DNA of 64,000 bases, from the NCBI GenBank assembly GCA_964429795.1, contig CAYSCW010000002.1, positions 1 through 64,000 of the forward strand, in the 5' to 3' direction. The notes beneath the pieces are model-generated. The model was not told where the DNA came from. It ran no database searches and worked only from the letters and a program-made list of their open reading frames with translations. Of this stretch, positions 34,906-43,138 are shown in pieces (position 1 is the first letter of the stretch; the number at the start of each line of letters is the position of its first letter). Source of the stretch: CAYSCW01 sp964429795 (lineage in GTDB: Bacteria > Acidobacteriota > Aminicenantia > Aminicenantales > Aminicenantaceae). The translations under genes were made by a program, and so were the position numbers.

Positions 34906-36558
34906 ATGAACGCACTCATCATCGCTGCTATCCTCATTGTCTGGCTCGTTCTGGGCTACAAGGTATACGGAAGTTTTATCGAAAAAAAAGTCGTGAAGAT
35001 GGACAACTCCCGTCTAACTCCAGCCAAACAATTCTTCGATGGTATAGACTACTCGCCGGCAAAGAAACCTCTTCTCTTTGGCCATCATTTCTCTTCCATT
35101 GCGGGAGCAGGGCCTATCCTGGGTCCGCTTCTGGGAGTTCTCTACTTTGGCTGGCTAGGAACGCTTCTATGGGTAGCTTTAGGCAGTATCTTCCTGGGAG
35201 CGGTGCATGATTATACTTCGCTCATGACATCTGTTCAGAACAAGGGAACATCTTTAGCCGATATTTCAGAGCGAACCCTGGGTTTGAGGACAAAGATTAT
35301 TTTCTCTATTTTTATCTGGCTGACTTTGGCTATGGTGATTGCTGTTTTTGCCGTGGTGGCTGCGCAAACCCTTGTTTCTCAGCCTGAGATTGTAATACCC
35401 ACCTTTGGTCTGATTTTCATCGCCATGATCTTCGGTTGGCTCATCTATAGGATAGGAATCAATGTTCCAATCGCCACTATTCTTGCCCTCTCCTTGCTCT
35501 CTATTCTTATTTACCTTGGACAGTTGTGTCCTATCCTGCCTCCAGCACAATTACTGGGGCTTTCTGCTCAGAGCTTTTGGTTTTATATTCTCATCATCTA
35601 CAGTCTCTTCGCCTCTGCGCTTCCAGTCTGGTTCCTTCTTCAACCGCGTGATTATATCAGTACCTGGATTCTCTTCTTAGGCTTGGGACTGGGTTATCTG
35701 GGTCTCGTGATTTCTCATCCCTCCATCAATGCTCCCGCTTTTGTCTCTTTCTCCAGCACAGGAGGTCCGCTCTGGCCCATCCTGTTCGTGATCGTTGCCT
35801 GCGGCGCCATCTCTGGTTTTCATTCCGTGGTGGCAGGAGGAACAACTGCCAAGCAGTTGCCCGATGAGGCCAGCGGCAAGTTGATCGGATTTGGGGGCAT
35901 GGTGACAGAGGCAGCCTTGGCAGGCCTGGTGATATTCATTGCTTCAAGCGCCTTGGTTTGGGATCCCAAAGGAGCAGAAAGCCCGTTTGGTTTTCAATAC
36001 CTGATGACCTCCCTCGGTGATCCCATCCGTGCTTTTGCCACTGGATATGGAAGATTTATTTCCTCGCTTCCCGGTCTCACTCTCGCCATAGGGCTTTTCT
36101 TTGGCATGGTGATGCTCAATGCCTTTGTTCTGACTACACTGGACACAGGTACCAGATTAGGGCGGTTCATTTTTTCAGAGCTTCTCAGCCACAAGGTTCC
36201 TTTTTTCAAGAACAGATGGATCAGCTCAGCTGTGATCCTCATTTTTGCTGCGGTGCTGGGAGGAACCGAAGGATACAAAGCGATCTGGCCAGTTTTTGGA
36301 GCATCAAACCAACTTGTGGCTGCCCTGGCTTTGATCGTGGTGTCCTCTTATATTGTGGGGATAAAAAGTCCCAAAAAGTACACAGTTTACCCGGCTATTT
36401 TTATGCTGGTTACAACCATAGCGGCTCTGCTCTACCAAGGATTTCATTTCTTTCAGGCGAAAAGCTATCTTCTGGGAAGTATGGCCGTTGTACTAGTGGC
36501 ACTTGCTGCGGTCATTGTCTATGATGCCCGGGCAATTCTTTTTAAGGCTGATAACTAA
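34906..36558 (+). CDS. cstA: Carbon starvation protein A (CstA family transporter)
   Basis: 550-aa inner-membrane protein with ~16 helices. N-terminal CstA signature: TPAKQFFDGIDYSPAKK..., GHHFSSIAGAGPILGP (~62-77), GAVHDYTSL, later GFHSVVAGGTTAKQLPDE and WPVFGASNQLVAALAL. The family includes peptide and pyruvate uptake systems induced in starvation. Shorter than E. coli CstA (~700 aa) as in many anaerobes. Beside an OPT transporter, a nutrient-scavenging role is probable; substrate uncertain. The 61-bp gap upstream holds a possible repeat end (34882-34903). Confidence 0.92.
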   Translation: MNALIIAAILIVWLVLGYKVYGSFIEKKVVKMDNSRLTPAKQFFDGIDYSPAKKPLLFGHHFSSIAGAGPILGPLLGVLYFGWLGTLLWVALGSIFLGAVHDYTSLMTSVQNKGTSLADISERTLGLRTKIIFSIFIWLTLAMVIAVFAVVAAQTLVSQPEIVIPTFGLIFIAMIFGWLIYRIGINVPIATILALSLLSILIYLGQLCPILPPAQLLGLSAQSFWFYILIIYSLFASALPVWFLLQPRDYISTWILFLGLGLGYLGLVISHPSINAPAFVSFSSTGGPLWPILFVIVACGAISGFHSVVAGGTTAKQLPDEASGKLIGFGGMVTEAALAGLVIFIASSALVWDPKGAESPFGFQYLMTSLGDPIRAFATGYGRFISSLPGLTLAIGLFFGMVMLNAFVLTTLDTGTRLGRFIFSELLSHKVPFFKNRWISSAVILIFAAVLGGTEGYKAIWPVFGASNQLVAALALIVVSSYIVGIKSPKKYTVYPAIFMLVTTIAALLYQGFHFFQAKSYLLGSMAVVLVALAAVIVYDARAILFKADN

Positions 36559-36654
36559 AAGTAAACTGGTAATCTTGGATATCTAAGAAGATAGCTTACT
36601 CTGTAAGTAGTCTCCGAAGATTTCACATTTGAAAGGACAGGGATTGAGATATTC

Positions 36655-36930
36655 CTATTCAGGAAGTGGAGTCACTCTGAAGATGACTCCTTTGGGATCA
36701 GGGCAGCAGAGGGTTTCTGTCTCAGCAATCCAGTCATCGTGGGGAAGCTCATCTTCTCTCTGCTTCGCGGTTAAAAAAGGAAAAAGGCTGTTCAATGCAT
36801 AGAGGCAGACTTTCTTTCCGTCAGGTATTTCGATGGTTCCTTCTCCCCTGATATAAAAGGTGTCGCCGACCCTGTGTTTGGCTCCACAGCGCTTTTTGAT
36901 CCCCATCACTTCTACCTTTAATTCTCTCAT
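36655..36930 (-). CDS. Small TIGR04076-like protein
   Basis: 91 aa from ATG 36930 with GGAAAGGAG upstream; a longer frame to 36999 would overlap the promoter. Pattern: MRELKVEVMGIKKRCGAKHRVGDTFYIRGEG, then CLYALNSLFPFLTAKQRED and CCPDPKGVIFRVTPL. The Cys pattern (one after KKR, one before LYAL, two near the end) and the GDxF-x-GEG stretch match the small TIGR04076 family found in many anaerobes, for which no function is established. Could bind metal through its cysteines. Confidence 0.75.
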   Translation of the reverse strand: MRELKVEVMGIKKRCGAKHRVGDTFYIRGEGTIEIPDGKKVCLYALNSLFPFLTAKQREDELPHDDWIAETETLCCPDPKGVIFRVTPLPE

Positions 36931-36954
36931 TTTTTCTCCTTTCCCTACACAAAA

Positions 36955-36983
36955 AATATATAGGTCATAGAAGAAAAAATCAA
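36955..36983 (-). promoter_or_regulatory. Promoter of the TIGR04076-like gene
   Basis: Minus strand: -35 TTGATT (36983-36978), 17-bp spacer, -10 TATATT (36960-36955). It lies inside the longest open frame and therefore supports the ATG at 36930. Confidence 0.55.
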
Positions 36984-37034
36984 GGAAGCAGAAAAGCATT
37001 TTCTTTTCCTAAATTGATAAAGTCCATAAACACG

Positions 37035-37064
37035 TTGACAAAGCTCGAAAGATTATCATAAAAT
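37035..37064 (+). promoter_or_regulatory. Promoter of exbD-like gene
   Basis: Perfect -35 TTGACA (37035-37040), 18-bp spacer, -10 TAAAAT (37059-37064). The AAAGGAGG ribosome site follows before ATG 37100. Confidence 0.55.
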
Positions 37065-37099
37065 TAATTTCCGAGTAATGGAGAGAAAAGGAGGATCAA

Positions 37100-37495
37100 A
37101 TGCCGACAAAGGCTGAACCCAATGTTGTTCCTCTGTGCGATGTCCTGTTGGTTTTGCTCATCATTTTTATGGTGATCACACCCATGATTCAGAAAGGAAT
37201 CGATGTCAAACTTCCTGAAACCACAACGGACACAAGTGCTACCCCTTCAGGGCTAATTGTCTTGACACTAAAAAAAGATATGAGTGTACTCATCAACACA
37301 GAAGAAATTGAATTAAGCATGCTTCAAGATCGTCTCAAAAACATCTATTCCACCCGCCAAGATAAAACCATATTCATCAGAGCCGATGCCAAGCTCCCCT
37401 ACAGCCGGGTGATTGAATTGATAGACATTGCCAAGGGTGCGGGAGTTGAAATACTGGGAATCATCCCCGAGTATTTCACTGAAGAGGAAATGTAA
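37100..37495 (+). CDS. exbD: ExbD/TolR-family biopolymer transport protein
   Basis: 131 aa: one membrane helix (~13-29, CDVLLVLLIIFMVITPM) holding the conserved Asp (VPLCDVLLVLLIIFMV) that couples proton flow, then a periplasmic domain (DVKLPETTTD..., IFIRADAKLPYSRVIELIDIAKGAGVEILGI). Works with ExbB/TolQ to energise TonB or Tol. No ExbB, TonB or TolQ is adjacent, which is unusual. The receptor at 1828-4608 is a possible client. The gene after it encodes a thioredoxin-like protein. Confidence 0.9.
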   Translation: MPTKAEPNVVPLCDVLLVLLIIFMVITPMIQKGIDVKLPETTTDTSATPSGLIVLTLKKDMSVLINTEEIELSMLQDRLKNIYSTRQDKTIFIRADAKLPYSRVIELIDIAKGAGVEILGIIPEYFTEEEM

Positions 37496-37537
37496 AACCT
37501 CAACCAATCCTCTTCCTCCTTTCCGGAGTAACCACGA

Positions 37538-38017
37538 GTGAAAAACACTCTTTTCCCCTTAATTCTGATTTTCCTCCTTATGATGCTTTCCATCTATGGT
37601 GGAAACGACTTATTCGGTCCCGTGACCAAGGATAATATTCTGGAGAGCTTTCCCGAATGGCGGGAAGTCATGTCTTCTTACGCTCCCCAAGAAGAAGCCA
37701 TAGAGAAATTAAAGGCCATAGATTTTGCAGTCGAGATTGAAATTATACTGGGTACCTGGTGTCCTGACAGCAAGGAACATGTCAGTGCCTATTTCAAAAT
37801 CATTGAATTAGCGGAAAATCCCCTTATTGTTTCTTCTTATATCGGCATTCCCAAGGAAAAAGAAGAACGGGAACCCTATGTCCAGGGTAAGGACATCCAG
37901 AGAGTTCCAACTTTTATCGTCTCCCTGAACGATGAAGAAATTGGGAGAATCATAGAACATCCAGAAAAATCTGTTGAAGAAGATTTGGTGGACATAATAG
38001 AAAGCAAAATATATTAA
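37538..38017 (+). CDS. Exported thioredoxin-fold protein with a single active-site cysteine
   Basis: GTG start; signal segment KNTLFPLILIFLLMMLSIYG; thioredoxin-like core with GTWCPDSKEHV (~68-78) in place of CxxC and the cis-Pro loop RVPTFIV (~126-132). The second Cys is replaced by Ser, so it cannot form the usual CxxC disulfide. A W-C-x-D-S form is seen in some bacterial thioredoxin-like families, so this may be the family norm rather than damage. 159 aa. Probably periplasmic; partner unknown. Lies 42 bp after exbD. Confidence 0.75.
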   Translation: MKNTLFPLILIFLLMMLSIYGGNDLFGPVTKDNILESFPEWREVMSSYAPQEEAIEKLKAIDFAVEIEIILGTWCPDSKEHVSAYFKIIELAENPLIVSSYIGIPKEKEEREPYVQGKDIQRVPTFIVSLNDEEIGRIIEHPEKSVEEDLVDIIESKIY

Positions 38018-38130
38018 TCCCCTACTCAAGGTCCAATTTTAGAATCCCTGACTTTCTGTTTGAAGCTTTGTTTCTATCAACCTATCGCTCCTTTCGGTAT
38101 ATCAACACTGTGAATTCTGTCCTGATTGAC

Positions 38131-39282
38131 TCACTTTTTTATGGGACCGATGATCTCTCTGGAGATGATGAGGCATTGGATTTCGTTTGTTCCTTCATAT
38201 ATCTGAAGGAGCTTGGCATCTCTCATCAATTTTTCCATGGGATAGTCTTTCATGTAGCCATAGCCGCCAAATATCTGAAGGGCCTCTGTGGTCACTCTCA
38301 TGGCCACATCGGACCCGAAGCATTTGGCCATAGCTGATTCTTTGTTGCAGGGCTTCTCCTGATCCAAGAGCCAAGCCGCATGCCAGACGAGATGGCGGGC
38401 TGCGTTGATTTCTGTGGCCATCTGGGCGATCTTGAAGGCGATGTGTTGGAAAAGGGCAATCGGTCTTCCAAACTGAATCCTTGTCTTGGCGTAATCGATT
38501 GCGTATTCCAAGGCAGTTCTGGCCACACCCACTCCAGCAGCTCCCACAGGGGCTCGCGTTCTTTCCAGAGTTTTCATGGCAATGATGAATCCCATTCCTT
38601 CTCTGGCCAGGAGATTTTGGGCAGGGACCTTGACATCATCGAAAAAGACCTCGGCTGTGTTGGAAGCTCGATGGCCCATCTTGTCTTCGATTTTTCCTAT
38701 GGTTAGTCCAGGCGTCTTGCGAGGTACGATTAAGGCGCTGATTCCTCTTGCCCCCTTTTCAGGATGGGTAAGAGCAAAAACAACATAAAAACTGGCGATC
38801 GTGCCGTTGGAAGTGAAACATTTGGAGCCGTTGATGACATATTCGTCACCGACTTTTGTTGCCTTAGTCTTAATGGCACCAGCATCAGAGCCTGCCTCTC
38901 TTTCCGTCAGACAGAATGAGGCGAAGGACATCTTTTCGGTTTGAGGGGTAAGAAAGGTCTTCTTCTGTTCATCTGTTCCAAAGAGGATTATAGGAGTGTA
39001 GGCCAAAGCGTTGACCATCATGGTGGTGTACATTCCTGCACAACCGGCAGCCAGCTCCTCGCTAATGATTATGGTGTCCAAGTCACTCAGTCCTCCTCCC
39101 CCATACTCTTGGGGTATGGTGCAAGTCAGAAATCCTGCTTGAAAAGCCTTTTGCATCACATCTTCAGGAAATTCCTCTCCCTTGTCATATTTTGCGGCAT
39201 TGGGCTTTATTTCCTTCTGGGCGAATTCTCTCGCCATTTCTTGGAGGGCCTTTTGTTCCTCTGTTAAACTAAAATCGATCAA
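38131..39282 (-). CDS. Acyl-CoA dehydrogenase
   Basis: FAD enzyme for alpha,beta-dehydrogenation of acyl-CoA, passing electrons to ETF. 383 aa with family motifs: MIDFSLTEEQKALQEMAREF (N-terminal helical domain), CLTEREAGSDAGAIKTKA (~127-144), a beta domain, and C-terminal QIFGGYGYMKDYPMEKLMRDAKLLQIYEGTNEIQ with the catalytic Glu in YEGT (~368). Chain-length specificity cannot be read safely; short or branched acyl-CoA is likely given the mutase. TTG start 5 nt after AGGAGG. Own promoter at 39334-39362. Confidence 0.93.
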   Translation of the reverse strand: MIDFSLTEEQKALQEMAREFAQKEIKPNAAKYDKGEEFPEDVMQKAFQAGFLTCTIPQEYGGGGLSDLDTIIISEELAAGCAGMYTTMMVNALAYTPIILFGTDEQKKTFLTPQTEKMSFASFCLTEREAGSDAGAIKTKATKVGDEYVINGSKCFTSNGTIASFYVVFALTHPEKGARGISALIVPRKTPGLTIGKIEDKMGHRASNTAEVFFDDVKVPAQNLLAREGMGFIIAMKTLERTRAPVGAAGVGVARTALEYAIDYAKTRIQFGRPIALFQHIAFKIAQMATEINAARHLVWHAAWLLDQEKPCNKESAMAKCFGSDVAMRVTTEALQIFGGYGYMKDYPMEKLMRDAKLLQIYEGTNEIQCLIISREIIGPIKK

Positions 39283-39333
39283 TCTTTCCTCCTTCTTGGT
39301 TTATTCAGGTTTTCGCTTCTATTGAACGCAAGT

Positions 39334-39362
39334 TTTATACTGAAATCTTATTTCAATGTCAA
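39334..39362 (-). promoter_or_regulatory. Promoter of acyl-CoA dehydrogenase gene
   Basis: Minus strand: perfect -35 TTGACA (39362-39357), 17-bp spacer, -10 TATAAA (39339-39334). The -35 overlaps the stop codon region of the upstream radical SAM gene. Confidence 0.65.
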
Positions 39363-41917
39363 TTTTGTTGAGCTGATTTGAAAAGTGCCGCTTCACGTGT
39401 CATCATAAATACAGGATTTTTAATTCCGAAGGCATTCTCCACTATCTGCCGGGGCCGGATACCTTTCTGTGCGGAGTAGTTGAAACAGAGCAGGAGCTTG
39501 CCTGATTTTTTGTCGACAAAAACCTCTTCAGGATCACTTTCTTTATTCTTGTGTAGAGTTGCTTCAATTTGTTTCTCTATCCTCTCCCACTCTTGTGAGG
39601 AATAGTCTTTTTTCTGGTCTTTAATTTCCAGTACCCGTTTCATTTCCGGGGCATTTAAATCGATTGAATAGACTAGTCTTCCCAAATCCTGGTTAAGGCC
39701 GGGTGTTTTCTCATCGAGTCTTCGCAATTCCAGAAATTTGATGCCTGAGGGGAGATTGGCGTTTAAATGGGTAATAAATTGCTTTTCTTGAAAGAGATAC
39801 AGGGATTTAAATTCCAAGGCTTCTCTTTTTCCTTCCATGCCCAGAGGAAGGGCAGGAATGTAGGAAATGATCATCTTGGGATGATAGCCTTCAGAATGAA
39901 TGATGGAGATGTTTGCTCTTCGGAAGCTTCTTTGAATCACATTATTGAGATCCAAATGTGAAAGATATCTTGCGTTTTGGATCTTGGAGTAGAAGGCTCG
40001 GTAGCGAATAGCATGGTCTGTTTTCTTACCCAGAGGGGGAGAATGTATGGCAGGCTTTTTGACTTCTTTCTCATGCTTTTTTGGCAGCAAGGATGAATAA
40101 GAACATCCCTTACATTTCTCACATGAGACCTCGAGACAAGATGGTGTCGGTTCCTCCCTCAGAGATTTTTCCATCTCTTCCAAGAGGTAAGACTTGTTGA
40201 TTCCTGGATCAATATGATCCCAAGGCAAGATTTCATCCTTCCCTCGTCCACCGAGATAGAGACGATAATCGATATCTTGGGCCTTGAAAGTTTCCATCCA
40301 GGTTTGGAATCGAAACAGGTCTTTCCAGCTATCGAATCGTGCTCCGTTCTGCCATGCTTCATGCAGAACAGGCGTCAGGCGTCTATCTCCTCGGGAGAAA
40401 ACAGCCTCTATCAGGGAGGTTTTGAGAGAATGTTCTTTAAATTTGACGAAAGGATATTTTTTTAGCCTGGATTTTATGAATCGGTGTTTTTCTCTCAGGA
40501 ACTCTTCTTCTTCCATGGCCAACCACTGGAATGGAGTATGGGGTTTAGGGATGAAAGAAGAAATGCTCAGGTTGATTCGAGGTGAGGATTTGAGAATCCT
40601 GGAACCCATGCTGATGATTTCTTTGACCATTGCCACGATTCCTTCTAAATCGTCCTCAGTTTCTGTTGGGAGTCCTACCATGAAATAAAGTTTGAGCAGT
40701 CTCCAGCCCAATGAAAAAGCGGTTTCCGCTGCCTCGAAGATTTCTCTGTCTTGAAGATTTTTATTGAGGACACGCCTTAACCTTTCTGATCCAGCTTCAG
40801 GAACCAAAGTGAATCCTGTTTTCTTAACTCTGATGATGCTGCGGGCAATATCAGAAGTAAGACCCTTTGGACGCAATGAAGGCAGGGAAAGAGAAATCTT
40901 TCTCTCTTCCAGATTATCCATCAAGGTAACGACCACTTCATCCAGATATGGATAATCACTTATAGAAAGGGCGGCTAAAGAGGCAGCTTCATAGCCCGTT
41001 GCATCGAGGCTTTTCATAATATTCTGCAGGACAAAAGAAGGGCTCTTGGCTCTGGGGGGAAAATAGATGTTTGTAGCTTGGCAGAAGCGGCATTTCTGGG
41101 GGCAACCCCTCTCTACTTCCACACCCACCCTGTCAAAAACAATTTTTACATTGGGCACTACGATCTTCTCTGGAAAAGATGCCTGATCCAAGGGAAAAAA
41201 GACTCTTTTTTCGATCTTGCTGGGAGCATCCTGTAATGCCTTAACAGCCAGGAGAGAAGACTCTGCGGGATGGTAAGGAATATAGAGAGAAGGAACATAG
41301 ACTCCTTTAATCTTTGCCAACTCCTTGAGGATGGCCTCCCTCTCCAATTCTTTTTCTTTCAGGCTCACAAATCTCTCTGCAATTTCCACAAAGGCCTCTT
41401 CTCCATCTCCTACCAGAAAAAGATCGAAGATATCGGCCACTGGCTCGGGGTTAAAAGCAGCTGGTCCTCCTGCGATGATAAGAGGTGAGTTCTGCTTCCT
41501 TTCTGATGAAAAGAGAGGAATCCGGCCTAGATCGAGGATGGTCAAGATATTGGTGTAGTTGAGTTCATAGAGGAGAGAGAAACCGATGATATCGAATCGA
41601 GAAAGCGGAAGTTTATTTTCAAGCGAAAGAAGAGGAATGTTTTTCGACCTGAGTTCTTGTTCGAAATCTACCCAAGGAGTGAAAACTCTTTCAGCCAGGA
41701 AAGAAGGATGTTGATTCAAGATAGCATACAGAATTTTTTGTCCCAGATAGGACATTCCGATCTCATAGATATCAGGAAAGACGAGGGCAATTTTTGCCTT
41801 CACTCTCCTGGGATCTTTTCGGATCTCATTCCATTCTCCGCCGAGATAACGTCCAGGCTTTTCCACCCGCTTCAAGATGTCTTCCCAGGCTTTGGCTGTT
41901 TTCATCTTCACTTTCAT
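39359..41917 (-). CDS. TIGR03960-type radical SAM protein fused to a DUF2344 (TIGR03936) domain
   Basis: ~850-aa two-part protein. Residues ~1-240 are a B12-binding-like domain (VALVFPDIYEIGMSYLGQK type, FDIIGFSLLYELNYTNILTILDLG, IAGGPAAFNPEPVADIFD). Residues ~265-560 are a radical SAM core with VERGCPQKCRFCQ (~270-280). The C-terminal ~640-850 is the DUF2344 part (YRAFYSKIQNARYLSHLDL..., GYHPKMIISYIPALPLGMEG). In many genomes these two parts are fused and sit next to ribonuclease G/E or ribosomal genes; here they sit beside rodA. Function is not firmly known (RNA or ribosome modification is suspected). Start uncertain: ATG 41917, ATG 41905 or TTG 41944. Confidence 0.88.
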   Translation of the reverse strand: MKVKMKTAKAWEDILKRVEKPGRYLGGEWNEIRKDPRRVKAKIALVFPDIYEIGMSYLGQKILYAILNQHPSFLAERVFTPWVDFEQELRSKNIPLLSLENKLPLSRFDIIGFSLLYELNYTNILTILDLGRIPLFSSERKQNSPLIIAGGPAAFNPEPVADIFDLFLVGDGEEAFVEIAERFVSLKEKELEREAILKELAKIKGVYVPSLYIPYHPAESSLLAVKALQDAPSKIEKRVFFPLDQASFPEKIVVPNVKIVFDRVGVEVERGCPQKCRFCQATNIYFPPRAKSPSFVLQNIMKSLDATGYEAASLAALSISDYPYLDEVVVTLMDNLEERKISLSLPSLRPKGLTSDIARSIIRVKKTGFTLVPEAGSERLRRVLNKNLQDREIFEAAETAFSLGWRLLKLYFMVGLPTETEDDLEGIVAMVKEIISMGSRILKSSPRINLSISSFIPKPHTPFQWLAMEEEEFLREKHRFIKSRLKKYPFVKFKEHSLKTSLIEAVFSRGDRRLTPVLHEAWQNGARFDSWKDLFRFQTWMETFKAQDIDYRLYLGGRGKDEILPWDHIDPGINKSYLLEEMEKSLREEPTPSCLEVSCEKCKGCSYSSLLPKKHEKEVKKPAIHSPPLGKKTDHAIRYRAFYSKIQNARYLSHLDLNNVIQRSFRRANISIIHSEGYHPKMIISYIPALPLGMEGKREALEFKSLYLFQEKQFITHLNANLPSGIKFLELRRLDEKTPGLNQDLGRLVYSIDLNAPEMKRVLEIKDQKKDYSSQEWERIEKQIEATLHKNKESDPEEVFVDKKSGKLLLCFNYSAQKGIRPRQIVENAFGIKNPVFMMTREAALFKSAQQN

Positions 41918-42046
41918 TTTTACTGTTTTTTGCAGACAAAGCAAGCCGGGGAAATTCCTTCAGGAATGCTTTTTTAATTTAACAAATTGGCCAGAATAGA
42001 AATTGTAAGAAAGGGCATCGCTTTGAGGAATGTTCTCCACTCTTGA

Positions 42047-43138
42047 TCAGACGTTGGCGAACCGCCTCATCTTCACATTCAGGACAAGGGATACGCTCAG
42101 ATAGGTGGTAAGGAGAGATGATCCCCCATAGCTCAATAAAGGAACCGGAATTCCTGCAATGGGAAAGAATCCGATAACCATCATGACATTTATAAAAAAT
42201 TGAGCAGAGATCATCACGGCTACCATAAATATAATGTAGACCCCTGGCCTATCTCTGGAGTCGTTAACCGAACGGAACAGCCGGGAAAGAAGCAGAAAAT
42301 AACACAACAAGGCTCCTAACACTCCGAGGAAACCCATCTCTTCTCCGATGACGGAGAAGACGAAATCTGTGTGTCTTGCAGGAAGAAATCTCAACTGGCT
42401 CTGAGTTCCTCTTTTGTATCCCTTTCCCAGAAAGCCTCCTGATCCTATGGCAATCTTTGATTGTTGGATGTGGTATCCTGCACCTAAGGGGTCTTGACCG
42501 GGGAAGACGAGTATCTTCAGTCTCTCCTTTTGGTATTCTTTAAGGCCCAGGTTCCATCCGACAGCGGAGAACAACAGAGCTATTATCACCAAGACTACAA
42601 GCATCTTCCTGTTCAATCCGGCTAAGATAAAAGCAGAAAGGAGGATGGGAAGATAACTCAGGGCCGTTCCCAGATCTGGTTGCAAACTGACCAGAAAGGC
42701 AGGAATGCCTACAACAGTACTGCAAAACAGCATTTTTTTCCATGAGAGGCGTTCTGTTCTGTATTCGGAAAAGAAATAGGTTAGAAGAAGAATGAAAATA
42801 ACTTTGGTGATCTCTGAGGGTTGGATCTGGATGAGGGGAAGCTTAAGCCAGCCTTTGGTTCCGGATACGGTCTTTCCGAAGAGAAGAACGCCACCCAAAA
42901 CGGCAATAATACCTACGTAGAAGTAAAGAGACCAGGCAACTAGAAATTTATAATCTATGGAAATGAAGATAAAGAGGGCGATTAGACTAAAAATGATCCA
43001 AAAAATTTGTTTGAGATAAAAATCGCCGTGAAGATAATGCGATCCGCTGTAGATAATAATCACACCGATGACTGAATTCAGGAGGAGATAGATAACCAGA
43101 ACCCAATCGATATTTTGTATTTGACGTCTGTCAATCAT
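42047..43138 (-). CDS. rodA: Rod-shape-determining SEDS glycosyltransferase RodA
   Basis: Peptidoglycan polymerase of the elongasome. 363 aa, ten membrane segments, with SEDS motifs: GTKGWLKLPLIQIQPSEITK (~95-114), AAGxH-like GAGYHIQQSKIAIGSGG (~225-240), PARHTDFVFSVIGEEMGF and IPVPLLSYGGSS (~320-331). ATG 43138 overlaps the mrdA stop by 8 nt; the longer frame to 43213 is an artefact of the mrdA overlap. Works with PBP2 from the preceding gene. Confidence 0.95.
   Translation of the reverse strand: MIDRRQIQNIDWVLVIYLLLNSVIGVIIIYSGSHYLHGDFYLKQIFWIIFSLIALFIFISIDYKFLVAWSLYFYVGIIAVLGGVLLFGKTVSGTKGWLKLPLIQIQPSEITKVIFILLLTYFFSEYRTERLSWKKMLFCSTVVGIPAFLVSLQPDLGTALSYLPILLSAFILAGLNRKMLVVLVIIALLFSAVGWNLGLKEYQKERLKILVFPGQDPLGAGYHIQQSKIAIGSGGFLGKGYKRGTQSQLRFLPARHTDFVFSVIGEEMGFLGVLGALLCYFLLLSRLFRSVNDSRDRPGVYIIFMVAVMISAQFFINVMMVIGFFPIAGIPVPLLSYGGSSLLTTYLSVSLVLNVKMRRFANV

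Noticed and set aside
41952..41975. Terminator-like ATTCC-TTCA-GGAAT plus T-run upstream of the radical SAM gene
   Set aside because: The T-run is on the plus strand, where no gene ends, and the stem is only 5 bp.
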